Position numbers and translations under genes: made by a program
Source of the DNA: Cristatella mucedo
Taxonomy: Eukaryota; Bryozoa; Phylactolaemata; Cristatellidae
DNA: 64,000 nucleotides
Direction of reading: 5' to 3'
Assembly (NCBI GenBank): GCA_009760855.2
Contig: WPIO01000077.1
Span: 124,001 to 188,000 of the forward strand
Notes under the pieces: model-generated
Databases searched by the model: none
What the model was told of the DNA's origin: nothing
Seen by the model: only the letters and a program-made list of their open reading frames with translations
Shown: piece by piece, positions 27,540 through 61,175 of the stretch
Numbering within the stretch: position 1 is the stretch's first letter
Layout: the number at the start of each line of letters is the position of its first letter

Positions 27540-27965
27540 AGACCCTCTTTGTACCACCCTGCCAGGCCATATCGATGATTGTTAGGATATCGTGATGTTA
27601 CAGCAGCCTTTCCAGAACTCTAGAACGGTGATGTTTGTGCTCACTGTAACCCCAAAGCAGCGGTGGGACATGTGCTTGCTGAAGGGCTTATTGGAATTAA
27701 AAATCACCCGCTTGTCCGTGGGCTGAATGATATGTTGTGTTGATGGAAGGTGGAGAAAATTTATAAACTTGAACTCTGGGAGGATGTCGTCTGCAAGGTT
27801 AGGTGGATGGGCAGGTGCGTTGTCCAGGACGAGCAGGGCATGGAGAGGTAGGTTATTTTCCTGTTGAGATATTTCGTAACGTCAGGACCAATGACCGAAT
27901 TCAGCCGGTCAAGTCTACAAGGAACTGCCTGGTGGCCCACGCCCTCGGATGGTTCCTCCACATAG
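27540..27965 (-). pseudogene. Tigger transposase DDE-domain fragment
   Basis: Minus-strand frames hold the LDNAPAHPP motif carrying the second catalytic Asp of the DDD/DDE triad, followed by LPEFKFINFLHLPS and, towards 27550, IIDMAWQG. Frameshifts and stops break it. Confidence 0.75.
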
Positions 27966-28142
27966 CCTGCTGTTTTTCTTTCAGAATGTCATGTGACATG
28001 AAGGCTCCGGGTTTCCCGAATGAGAACGGAGCGGCGGCTTAATTTTGCAGTGCATTGGCACACAGTGTGAGTGTTGGCCTATCCTTAACAAATTTGTGGC
28101 CTGGCATCCTCATCTCTGCCGTCATGTAAAAAAAAATAAAAA

Positions 28143-28312
28143 AAATACCAGCTGATTTAGCAGCTTCTTTTGTGTAGCGACAGAAGAGCCTTTACGGCCA
28201 TCCCCATCGCTTCCAGCTGCGACACAGAATCACCCACCGGAGGATTCGAACCCGCGATCTCGGGACCATGGTATTGATAAGCAACCGCCTTAAGCAAGTC
28301 TTCCTCGGCATC
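28143..28312 (-). mobile_element. SINE1 inserted in the Tigger element
   Basis: Reversed copy: CAGCTGATTTAGCAGCTTCT, GACAGAAGAGCCTTTACGGC, then the reversed B box GGATTCGAACCCGCGATCTC and AAGCAACCGCCTTAAG, the reversed A-box end. Confidence 0.85.
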
Positions 28313-28411
28313 TTCTTTCAGAAGAATCCTGCCTCGTCACAGTTACAGACTTGCTGGGTTTTGAGGTAATCTACAGCTGCCTCCATAACCGTGCTCGCTG
28401 CCTCACCTTGC

Positions 28412-29200
28412 CTAAAAATAATAATAATAATAATACTAATGCACTTGATAAAGCACCCTCAGAGAACTCAATCTCTTTCTAGGCGCTTTACATTTGCTGC
28501 AAAGGGAAATGCAATTGAATGATGAGTATTATCATGCTTGATAAACAAACGACATGAATAACATGGTTAGGGGTGACATGCGCAGGGTCTGCATGCAAAT
28601 GTGGTTAGTGGCAGCATGCACAGTGTCAGCACGCACAAGCACATCAAGGGCGAATCACAGGGACCCACTAAATGCTGTCCTAAATAGGTGTGTTTTTAAG
28701 TTCTTTTTAAATGTGGTCAAGTAAGGGGATGTTGTGACGCAAGTCGGGAGTGAGTTCCAGGCTTTATGAGCAAACGAACTAAACGTACGGTCTCCAAAGG
28801 ATTTAAGGTTTGTACGAAGTATTGGTAGACTTTTGGATTCCTAAAAGCGGGTGTTACGATGCTTGGCCTGATGTGGGAGTATATCTGAGAGATAGGCTGG
28901 AGCCAAAGAATGAAGTGACCTAAAAGTGAGCGACAAAACCTTGAAGTCAATCCCTTGCTTGACTGGTAGCCAGTGCAGGTCGGCAATAAGTGGTGTGATA
29001 TGGCAGCTGCGACGCTCACGACAGACAAGCCTAGCTGCAGAGTTTTGCACCAGCTGCAATCGCCTGATCGCACATGCCGGTAGGCCAGTAAGCAGTGAGT
29101 TGCAGAAGTCAAGACGGGATGTCACGAATGTATGGACCAACTTAGACGTGGTATCCCTTATCTAAACAAGCCCGAATTTTAGCAATGTTGTGTAGCTGAA
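28412..29200 (-). mobile_element. LINE-B, 5'-truncated, inserted in the Tigger element
   Basis: Reversed ATT tail at 28412-28438, then the hairpin tail (GCACCCTCAGAGAACTCAAT) and 3' UTR. Minus frame 28841-29140 reads [54 protein letters not shown]. It is the best preserved LINE-B C-terminal region here. Confidence 0.88.
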
Positions 29201-29845
29201 AGTAGGCAGTTTTAACTGCGGAACTCTTCTGCGACTATATAAATGAGGCTGTGAAATCAGCAAGCCTTTCTTTTACTGTGCAGCCCCTGTATCATTCTGT
29301 GCATACAATCTACGAATCGACTGCGGCTGCCCGGTGCTGCTGCCCGGTTCTTTTTTGCCTGATGCCTCTCGCAGAGCTATTAGGAAAAGAGTTTGACTTT
29401 TCGTTCTGCTTATTCCAGTGCTAGCACAGGGTTGTAGGACTGACCTATCAGTCTTATCTAAAGTTTGGAGATCAGTCGAGTTATCAAGAGCACCACCTTG
29501 CAAGCTCGAGTGAAGCAAGTTAATAAGCAAGTGAATAAAGCAAGTCAATAAACAAGTGAATAAAGCAAGTCAATAAACAAGTGAATGCCGCCGGTCCTCT
29601 TTTTTAGATTCTCGAACCAGCCCCGACTGGCTTTAAACGGCTCGCCCGATGCCTCGTCCGTTGGAGTACCTGAGGTCTACTCCATCAAATCGGTGTGCAT
29701 AGCTCGTGCCTTCTCTTAGATTCTCGCCTCGTCACGATACGTCCTTCGAGCTGCTTCTCAGTCAGTCACACCATCAGCAGCTTCCGCTCATTTTTACGGA
29801 CAGATGTCCGCTGTTTAGAAATTGTTTTAACGCCCTTGGCTTGCT

Positions 29846-30091
29846 TTATAGCCTTGATTGACTCTCCTGCTTCACTATGGTGCAGATCCTAGAACTGCCA
29901 CGCTCGGTCTGCTTCGCCAAGGCGACTACACTCACGCCTTGGTCACGTTTTACGATAATTTCTTTCTTTAATTCAATGCTCATCATCCGCTTCTTCTTTT
30001 CAGCACTGTCCTTCGTACTCGCTTCTTTCTTCGGATCCACGGCTGGAAATACGAAGTATTGCAAAATAGCTGCAAGTACAAATGCGAGCAC
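29846..30091 (-). pseudogene. Tigger transposase N-terminal fragment
   Basis: An open minus frame ending in VDPKKEASTKDSAEKKKR, MMSIELKKEIIVKRDQGVSV and SSRICTIVKQ, a psq-type helix-turn-helix at the transposase N terminus. The first ~18 residues upstream of DPKK are probably not native. Confidence 0.75.
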
Positions 30092-30359
30092 AACACTTAT
30101 GCTTCCACTGCTAGCTGACCGCTTAAAGGAACGAGCTTAAAGGAACGAGCGAGACGCGGGCTGCTGCGTGAATGATGCAATGTTTCGGCGTTCGCTGTGC
30201 CAACTAGCGGTGCGGTATCTGAAGCTGGCTCGTAACCAGAATTTGAGCTCTCCACTAAGAAATTGGCCGAGAGACGGCTTGTATCTCAAAAAACTCTCTA
30301 CTCTCTAGTTAAGACACTCGTAAGTCAAGGTAACACTGTACGTCGTATGAGAGCGGAAG

Positions 30360-30640
30360 CGCTGTCTGGGTGCTTTATTTTTGCTGCAAAGGAACGACCA
30401 ATCCCTTAGTAATAATAACTTGTCCAGATTCAGCACGAACAAAGATACACGGTGAATCAATTGTACGGAGTAAATGCTTTGAGCAGCAGATGAATTTTAA
30501 CTTAGCTTTAAAATGTTGTCAATCCAGGCATGTATTCGATTTGAATGGTGCACAAGTCGTGACAAATTTCTTACGGCCTCCGTGAAGAATATTCGATTAG
30601 CAATGACAACCGTCGCCAAATCTTTGACATGAAAAAATTA
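30360..30640 (-). mobile_element. Old LINE-B-like 3' fragment
   Basis: GGGTGCTTTATTTTTGCTGC and GAAAGGAACGACCAATCC-like phrases match the reversed LINE-B tail. TTTAAAATGTTGTCAATCCA also matches. Strongly decayed. Confidence 0.5.
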
Positions 30641-30784
30641 AGAAAAGTTTAAAACTTAAGATTTAGGTAGCAGGTTCTCTATCTATAAAAGATTTATGAT
30701 CTCTTAGCATCCGAAGAGTTTAAAAATATTTTTATTGCAATATGAAATACACCGGATTGCAGGTGAAAGTTTGATAGACAGGCC

Positions 30785-30965
30785 GGCTCAGACTACTATT
30801 AAGATTGGCGGGACACGGTCGTGTAGTAAGGTGGTCGAATAAAAAGGTACTCGCAATTTTACGACAAGGTCGTGGGTCGAGCCCTGCAGCAGGCAACTAT
30901 CAATTTCTCGCTGTTAGTGGGTGAGAGCCGCCAAGGCTCTCCTATTGCATGTAAAAACGAAAGTG
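30785..30965 (+). mobile_element. SINE1 copy, diverged
   Basis: B-box-like GTCGTGGGTCGAGCCCTGCA near 30870, then body sequence GGTGAGAGCCGCCAAGGCTC. The tail is lost after about 30960. Confidence 0.6.
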
Positions 30966-32279
30966 TTTTTTATTTGATCTTTAATTTTTACTGGTGGTCT
31001 TCAAAAAGGGTACAACTGATTGTCCGACAGTCCACGATGGCAGTTGGAAGGGTGCAGGGGGAAGTGGAGGAACAAATATCCACTTTGCAAGTTCTCGAAA
31101 AGTCAAAGGCATAAAGGTCCCTTTCAAGTGACGAGTAGCAACAAGAGATCTGCTTTAAAAACTAAAACCACAGTAAACGTACAATTAATGGCGTCCGAAA
31201 AAGTCTCGTCTTGCAACTCACATTGCTTACTAAGTGCTGCGACTCTTCCAGAGAAGTGGTCTAAGGCTTTCCGAGAAAGTACCCGGTACTGGAGGACTGC
31301 CTCTTTCGGAAACAATAGAACCGGAAAAAAGCAAGCGTAAACAGCAGGTATACATAATTTACCAAAATGTGTATACTTATAGCTTAATTACAGAGGCTGC
31401 CAATTAGTTTTCTTCCTATTCACATCGTACGATACATTCTGCCTGTGAGATTCGGCTACTTGAAATACTGGAGGCTAGTAGATTTCACACTGGACCGCTT
31501 GCACATTAGGTAAACTACATTGCCGCTCAGAAATTTCAGCAAAATCTGAGAGGGCGTTATCTTTTATCTTATTTGACAGATTAATCTCTGGCAACCGTAC
31601 TAGAGCTGTACTTGCCAAGACGTGCATCTTAGCGAGTCATATCCCTCTGAAGATGGTCCTTTCTGGCTTTCATTTCCATTGGGCATTTCAGGCCTGATAA
31701 AAAGATTTGCTGCATTCAATGTAAATACCATTAAAAAATCCTGCTTCTTCCCTTTTTTCTGAAAATAATGTGCTCTCATTAATACCACCAAAATGGGCTT
31801 GCTTGAAACTCAGGCTTGTGGCTCCAGTGATCGGCAAACATCCAGTTCTCTTGCAGGAAGTATCACAATTTTAAGCAGGGTCCTTCTAATAATTGGTACA
31901 GATTGAGTTGAGCAAGCAAGTTCTCTGGTATATCAATCCATGTACATTAAGCATATCAGATATGCACTGCCGATGCCCATTCGTCTGCTTCAAGGGCAGC
32001 AACTTCCTGCTTGTTGTGAGTCCCCGTAGGTCGGAAAAATCATGTACTCAATATAGTGGCCACGATCTGTACCATTCAGAGGCTATATAGTCGGCCTGCA
32101 CTTGGCCAACTAGTTGTGCAAAGGAAGTGAGTGTGGATCAAACTTGTCTTCGGCAGGACAGGCTTTTGCAGGCTTCTCTATAATTTCTAGCTTACAATCC
32201 TCCAAAAAGAGACGCCAAGAATGTTAGTACTAATGTTGCATCTAGTCTGCTAAGAAAACACTTGCTGAGGAGAGTCACT
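30966..32279. other. Unassigned sequence
   Basis: A + frame at 31020-31340 (106 codons) shows no domain. A short phrase near 31617-31660 recurs near 35803-35845. Confidence 0.35.
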
Positions 32280-32287
32280 TTCTAAAG

Positions 32288-32472
32288 CAGTAGTTCTCTA
32301 CCTTCCTAATGCAGCGACTCTTTAATACAGCTTCTAATGTTGAGGCGACTCCCGACCATAAAATTATTGTATGTACAATGTGGAAATGCGTGTTTTCCAA
32401 TGGTCTTAGGCGACCTCTGTGGAAGGTTTGTTCACCCCAAAGGGATCGCGACCCACAGATTGAGAACCACTG
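32288..32472. mobile_element. hAT MITE with SPIN-like ends (copy 1)
   Basis: 185 bp element. The left end reads CAGTAGTTCTCTACC; the right end, reversed, reads CAGTGGTTCTCAATC. Flanking 8 bp duplications TTCTAAAG (32280-32287) and TCCTAAAG (32473-32480) differ at one base. Internal phrases GACCATAAAATTATTGT and GGTCTTAGGCGACC are shared with copy 2 and, as I recall, with the SPIN hAT family. There is no coding capacity, so it would need a transposase from elsewhere. Confidence 0.88.
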
Positions 32473-32480
32473 TCCTAAAG

Positions 32481-34139
32481 CATTCCTGTAGCGGCCAAGT
32501 GCTTTGAGGGGACTACAGTAAGCTTAACTGAAGTTGTGCTGCTTCTTTAACTTGCCGAGATTGGCGCGATTACAGCCGTGCACCTTGTTTGTTAGTTCTG
32601 ACCAGGACATTACCGTGCTAGGTGTCCGGTGAAAAACCTTGCCAGCAGATGGAATCGAACTTGAGACTTCAGTGCTGCGGTACGAGCTGCACCGCATTAG
32701 CTGCTCTGCGACTGCCTGCAAGGTGCTCCTGCAAGGGCTGGCTACTCGAACTTCCCATCAGCTGGAGCAAACCGGTCAAGCCCTGAAGGCCAGCCAGCCA
32801 TCCGCGAGCTTCGATCTGGCGGCGTTGCTGTGGCGACCACTCTGCGGCTCGCCTCCTATGCCAGCCTATACTCCCAGCGTTTGATCCAACTGAGCCAACG
32901 CACGTTGAGTGGGAAGGCGACGACGACAGTCACTGCAGAGGGTGATAGAGATGCGAAGGCTGGCTGCTCTATAAGGTCCCCCATACTGTGCAATGATGAT
33001 GAACATGATAGTGCTCCTTACAAAGTGACTAATTTCCCAAGAGATCTCGAGCTCTGCTGACAGCTTTGATTTCTGGTCGACGATCGTTGGGGTCTGGATG
33101 CTGAACATCTTTGGCAGCACTTGTAATGCCAGAGCGAGGTTTACTTAAGTGCGAACCTCATGCTTGGGGGGAGGTGGCATTGGCAGTCAACGCAATGACA
33201 GCTTCTCTGCCGATGACACGATTGCAGCTTGAACGTCGTGCTGACACATTGGCGGAGGCGTTGAAAGAAAAATGAGCCGAGATAGAAAATTCAGCATTCT
33301 GCATACGGCCAGAGCCTTCACATCTCACCGTCACGGGACAGGGTGGTGGTGATGGTGGTGCAGTGCTGAGTGGATCTGGTGGCTGGCAGCGGCAGCAAGT
33401 CAGGCATCAATTAGCTTGTTTGTCAGCCTTTAATGAGCTTCGCGAGGGCATTCAATCGCACCCAGCACGCAGATCCTCCGAGCCAACACGACCAACAATC
33501 GACTGCCCACGATCCAATGGCCCGAGATCAATACTTTTTAAAGTAGCCCACGCGTACTGGGGCAGTAAAGGGAAAGAGCGCATGAGGTGCCACCGAGCTC
33601 TATTGGGGAGGAGTTTGGCTGGCTCAGTGCTGGGACTGCTAGACCTCCGAGTGTGGTGTGCCGCTGTAGGAGCTTCAGCAACGACAGAAGAAGACATGGC
33701 AGCCAGGGCCATGCAGCCTGCCACGCTCGATTCGGCGGCTCGAACGGCTGTGCTTCTCAACCCCTGGTGGTTGGCTCGACTTGTCTGATAGCTCTCAGTG
33801 AGAGCCAACTCACCCACTGACTTCCTATCTCCCGAGGTAAGGGCGAAAAACGCATAAGACCTTTTGCTAGCTTCCGTCGAATTGGAACCTCCTTCCCGAG
33901 TGCACCGGTGAGGCTTTCGTACTTGCTAGAGGCAGATGTGGCTGGTCTGTGTGACATGGCCCACAGCTGCTGCTGCCTCTGCTCAGCATGCAGCAACATC
34001 AGAAAGCAAAAGAAGCAGCAGCAGAAGCGTGCCACGCGGCTTTAAACACAGTAGAACAGTGCTTGCATTGAACGAATCAGGCATCGATTGAGTTTGAGTC
34101 CAGAAGCAAGCAATTCTTTGCTGTCCATTGCGAGTGGCT
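32481..34139. other. Unassigned, relatively GC-rich sequence
   Basis: Overlapping frames of 141 codons (+, 33363-33788) and 121 codons (-, 33452-33817) cover the same DNA. Neither shows a known domain. A GGTGGTGGTGATGGTGGTG stretch lies near 33342. Confidence 0.35.
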
Positions 34140-34205
34140 GAAGGTCGGCTGCCAAGGCTCTCCTGCTGCTACGAAAATGATGCTGTTCAACCATTTGCTC
34201 TTGCT
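34140..34205 (+). mobile_element. SINE1 tail fragment
   Basis: GCCAAGGCTCTCCTGCTGCT then ATGCTGTTCAACCA matches the body-tail junction of SINE1. Confidence 0.5.
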
Positions 34206-34838
34206 TTTATTTTTACTAGCAGCTTGGTGAAGGGGCCAAGAGAATTTAGATTAATCAGCAAATAGGGTGCTGCAATGTTTCTGTGCTGCAAATCGCAGAG
34301 CAGAAACGTTGCAGAAATCTCGGCGTAGATTTCTTTTTGAATTCGCTAGGCAACATTCCAGGACCAGTGCTGTAGCTGCCTGCGGTGCCAAAGGCTTTCG
34401 CATAAAATCAACCTCAAAGCTGTCCATTTTGTCTGAAACCCAGGTTTGCCCCAAACGTGCGGTTGCTCTACCGAGAAATATGGCTTACGTATTAGCTGCA
34501 GAGTGCTTGCAATCAGTTTTTAACTAGGCTACTGCACTAATGAACTGACATCTGTATTGCCTTAGTGAGGTATATCTTGGGTTATTTGAATACATCGTGA
34601 CCACTCACCGTGCTAGTCAAGCGAACGAAGCCACATTCTATTTGTCTCTACCAGGATTGCACACAAGGATGGGTCTTTTCGATCCAGTGCTTCTAGTTTA
34701 CTCCAGAAGTTCCAGAGCTCACCACAAGGTAAAAGTTGGCTGGAGTCAGGATACCCTAGAGCTTGCAGTCAGTACATCATGGTGCAAATGTGTGTTGAGA
34801 CAGTTGTCGTGGAACAAACACTGTTGTCCATAATAAAA
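34206..34838. other. Unassigned sequence
   Basis: Opposed short frames at 34251-34527; no domain recognised. Confidence 0.35.
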
Positions 34839-34839
34839 A

Positions 34840-34990
34840 AATATATATTTCATTTGTATAGCACCCTAGGAGACCTTAATTTCTATCCAGGCGCTTTATA
34901 TCTGCCACAGGGTTCGAACACACGATCTTAGTCATTGAACCCATTCACATTGATCTCGGTCATTGAAGGCGAACTCTGCACTGTTTTCTA
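34840..34990 (-). mobile_element. SINE2 copy
   Basis: Reversed LINE-B-like tail (TTTGTATAGCACCCTAGGAG, AATTTCTATCCAGGCGCTTT), then CAGGGTTCGAACACACGATC, the reversed B box, and GATCTCGGTCATTGAAGGCG. Confidence 0.75.
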
Positions 34991-37900
34991 CTCTGGTGAT
35001 TATGCCTGTGCCACATATGGATGGGGGGTACGCAGCCAGCTCACGGAGTGATAGCTGTCAAGTTGTGTGCAATTGACCTATTACTCGGACCCTGGGGATG
35101 CATCGTATGATTGAGCTGGTGAAAGCACCTGGCAGAAAACCCTAAAGCCTAGGCAGCAGTTTCTGTTGGGTACCAGGAAATGAACAGAATGACCGCAGAT
35201 GAGGAAAGGATCACTGCCTGCATCACATGCGAACAAAAATGCTGACACACCATTCACTGTGAAGACTGGCAATTTACTCCTCCTAACGTGGCTAGCTCAG
35301 ACCAAGCCAAAAACGGGCAGAAAATCTACTAAGATCTAGGTAAGAAATGCACAGGACACTGCTGGCCCAATAGAAGTTAGTCGTTGTTAGTGGTAGGTAC
35401 ACACATAGGTACACACATATTGTTAGTGACGCAAGTGCCTACTGTCGGACTTTTTCCATCGAGCGACCGAACGCTCAGTGTGTCTGCTCCAGCTTCCACA
35501 GTGGGTTGTTCAGGATTGCAAGCTACCAGAACGAGTCTGGCCTACCAGCACCAGCAATGCCGCTAGACTCACAAGTAGTGAATGCTCGACCCTGCAGCTG
35601 TGTGGGCTAAAACACCGAGACAAGCCTTACCGGCACGTCGGCATGGCCAAGCATCGCTACGAAGGAGACCTGGCCCCAGGATACTTGGAAACCTCAGACT
35701 TGCCCTGCCGGTCTTGCCCTTCCTATGATTGGCTTCCCATTGCGGTGCAGCTTCAGGTCTGCATTGGCTGCATTGCATCCGTACACTAAAGCTGCACTCG
35801 CCCAAGGCATGCATCTTGGCACACCATTTCCCTCTGAAGATAGTCAGAGGCTTTCTCCTCATTGGAGTTGGAGCCCTCGTTTCTGAAGATGTTGCCCCAT
35901 GCTCGATTTACCACAGACTCACGTTTCTACGGCCTTTCGAGGACCTTCTGCTCACAATAGCCTGCTACAACATTGAGTTTGCTGAAATTGCACGAAAACG
36001 CCACAAATACCAGCGTTCCCATTCTGCTACACTGAATTAAGATAGGAGTAAATGCAAATCTTAAGGGTCTTCAGGAGTCTGGCTGTGTGCATTCGAGCAT
36101 TGAAGGCATCAGGGAATATCCTTCAGGTGCCGCCACCTTTAACTACCACATTAGTAAGCACGTTCCTATTGCACTTCACAAGGTGCTGACGAAGTACCAA
36201 GCACTTGCTGCATAGTTGGCTAATACTTCTAAACAGCTACTGAAGGGTTCAGAGTCCTAATGAGCTGCTCGACTAACAGTTGGTAGCATTTTAAGACCAG
36301 GCTGTTGCTCGAGATGTCAGGCAAATAGATTGGTGCAAAATACCTACAATTCTGGAATACCAAAGAGCTTGCTGATATAAGGCAGCATGCTTTGTAAAAG
36401 AGAGTGGAATTGGTAGAGTGATGTAGGCAGAGTCTATGAGACCAGGCAAGAAAGGGAGAAGATAAGCAAAAGATGGCCAAGCAAGAGAGCAATGAAGAAA
36501 AGAGAGATAGGGATAAAGTGATCGTCAGAAGCACTGCATATTGTGCAAAACATGAAGAACACAGAAGAATGCTGAAAGATAGGGCCCAAACTACTGCTGA
36601 TGCAGGGCGAACAGCTGTGCCAAATTGGCCTTTTGGAGCATGACCAAAGAATTACGTGCTATGCTTTAGATCGAGTTTTCGTTAATTTCTAATGACTTCA
36701 TCTTATTATACATAAAGGCAGTGCACCTTATGTGAGTAATGTATTAGGGGAGGATAACTCCCTCATACACTTCAATATTATGGAGATGATGACAAAATAT
36801 CATAGTCCTCAAAACTAAGCAAATTTTAGTTGTCAGTAAAAGTGAAATTATCAGCTCTGTCAGTAGGGAATAGAGTGTAAAGCCTTATGTAACTATTGGC
36901 TGAGGTTTTGTTTCAGCATTTAATTTCTTACCTCAAATAGATATTCCTGCTGTGCTAACACCTGTGCATTGCACCAGGCCATAGTTTACCTTGTAATATT
37001 AGTCTTCAGAGGTTCAGCAAGTTTGAATGCTAGTGGTTTTGCCAGATCTTGATTCGATATACTCGTGTGGACATCCTCTTCTTCGTTCGTGATACCCATT
37101 GGAGATGGACTGGGCTCGGCAGACTGATCTGGCATTACCCAAATCCCTCAATGCTCACTTGTGATTAATGGTATACATATGAGCCACCGAGAGATTTTTA
37201 ATTAGAAGGGGTTTTAAGCAGATGTAAATCTCGGCTAATTCAAGGAAAGATAAATTATGCCACGTGAGTCTTGCCTTGATCTGTGAGTTGGCCCAGTTTG
37301 GGTCAGTGATTTCTTTTATCGTTAAAAAGATCACAACCTAGACACAAATCCCCAAGATTAGCTCCCTTGCTTTCATGCTTGTTATATTTGAGATACTTTT
37401 ATTTTACCAAATGACATACCGTAATTTCTGTCGTCATTTGCTACGTAGATATGCAATGTAAGAACACAGTGTATACACAAGTCATCTACAGGCCCAAAAG
37501 AAACTCGTGGGCTTTTACAGACTTCCGTGAAACTTGTCAGACGAGGGCATGTTGAACCTCAGTTTCAGCAAGCAACATAGTGTACTCCTGCTACTTGGGT
37601 GTCCGAGTCCCTTCTGCGAGGGAGCAACTTTAAGTTCCTGCTAGAGGAGGTGACAGTCGACGTCTGGCTGTTTTGTGCAAAGCAGGAAATCCCTTCCTGG
37701 CATACATGAAATATAGTCTGCCTAAATCGCAGGAGCTGCTGTGAAGCAAGCAGGCAGGATCGCAAGAGCAACCACCCGAATCCAGTGGGTGTGGGGACGG
37801 AGCCGGGACGGTCTGGTCCTAGCTCCGGTTGAGGCATTGTTGCCGAGCTTAGGAGTTCAGCCTTCTAAGGTGTCTTAGCCCAGCTTCTCCTAGAAAATAT

Positions 37901-38645
37901 CCAAGCTGCAAGCTTGAGTACTCGCAGAAGGTATCCACGAGCACCAGTGGTGCTACAACGTCCCTACCAAAGCTGTGTAGCTGTGGAGCCCGCATAATTG
38001 GGAAGTGATAGCAGCAGGTGCCTGTCGGGTGCCCGTGATTCTAAATGCTGCTTCAATTTTTTTTGAAAAATTGATGCGTGTTGGTCATTGCACCATGTCT
38101 TTCCTGACCAACTCTTGACTTGACATGAGAGAATGAGCCATTCATTGCTGTTTAACTACGACAGTATAAATGGCCCCTGCTTAGGCACTATAAAAAGCAG
38201 CATAGCTGAATTATCACAGCATTTTAGCACTTCTTTTAATTGCAATGGACAGTCAGGGTCCGAATAGAGAGGAGGGGACTATCACATCCAGCCATCATGC
38301 CATCTGTAACCTGTCCGTACCGTCAGCCGAGGCAGCTCTCGTCTTTTCCATGGAAGGACCTGCTGCTCGTGGGTGATGTTAGGTTTGCAGATCAGGCACC
38401 TACCGCAGGGCCTGGGTTGAAGGCACACCAAGCCTCCCTTGCTTGCTACCGGCTTTACAGCAGCACCAGCAAAATTCATCCGCTTTGTGCCCCAATCATT
38501 TTCGTGCCCGATATTTTCTTGCGAGCTCAGCTCGTGCCTCAGGCTTTGCCGACACAAGGCCCATAGCAATGGCAGCAGCACCAATCTAAATGGGAGTCTG
38601 AGGGTGTGGTCACCACTACCTCAAACAAGCAAGCAAGGAGCAGTA
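34991..38645. other. Unassigned sequence upstream of the ankyrin gene
   Basis: No supported gene. A 63-codon minus frame (35081-35272), a 103-codon + frame (35478-35789) and a 100-codon minus frame with spaced cysteines (38282-38584) could be decayed transposon pieces, but I cannot name the family. A minus piece at 36250-36350 is faintly LINE-B-like. The ankyrin gene's promoter and any 5' untranslated exon should lie here or further left. Confidence 0.4.
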
Positions 38646-38649
38646 GCTA

Positions 38650-38762
38650 ACCCAACGGTGACTTATTTGCATAGCAGCAAAGAGCCTTAGCTGCACGGGC
38701 ACTCTTGCGGCAGGCAACAAAGAGTTGCCTGCTGGAGGACTCGAATGTGCGACGAGCGAGGC
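38650..38762 (-). mobile_element. SINE1 fragment, diverged
   Basis: TTATTTGCATAGCAGCAAAG, AGAGCCTTAGCTGC and GGAGGACTCGAATGTGCGAC (reversed B box) follow the SINE1 order. It lies about 125 bp before the proposed start codon. Confidence 0.55.
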
Positions 38763-38886
38763 CGTTTTAAGTGGGAGCACTCAACAGCCGGGCCAAGAAC
38801 CTAGCTTAACCTTTCCTGGCAACTTACAAAAATTATGCCGGTCACAGCCAGCACAGTATCACTCGGTCTCTCTTCGTCCACAGCAG

Positions 38887-61175
<22,289 letters not shown>

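Larger units (their letters stand above)
26532..30338 (-). mobile_element. Tigger/pogo-type DNA transposon, nearly complete but broken
   Basis: The left end starts CAGTGGCGATTTGACCTGTG; the right end, reversed, starts CAGTGTTACCTTGACTTACG. Both are flanked by TA (26530-26531, 30339-30340), the Tc1/mariner/pogo target. The transposase is on the minus strand. Near 29986-29880 lies a basic N terminus and helix-turn-helix (MMSIELKKEIIVKRDQGVSV, RICTIVKQ). Near 29640-29580 are shifted-frame remnants of the CENP-B-type DNA-binding domain. At about 27830-27540 are DDE-domain phrases (LVLDNAPAHPP, LPEFKF, IIDMAWQG). The C terminus (VSLGKSMSLDMDE, LIEEHSEELTAGEKLKELQ) lies at 27330-27001. Two SINEs and a LINE-B interrupt it, so it is dead. 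Confidence 0.83.

Noticed and set aside
33363-33817. Opposed 141- and 121-codon frames
   Set aside because: Both cover the same GC-richer DNA, with no domain, splice pattern or repeat family.
38725-38886. Earlier in-frame start for the ankyrin gene
   Set aside because: This upstream stretch overlaps SINE1-derived DNA; the ATG at 38887 lies just before the conserved helices.
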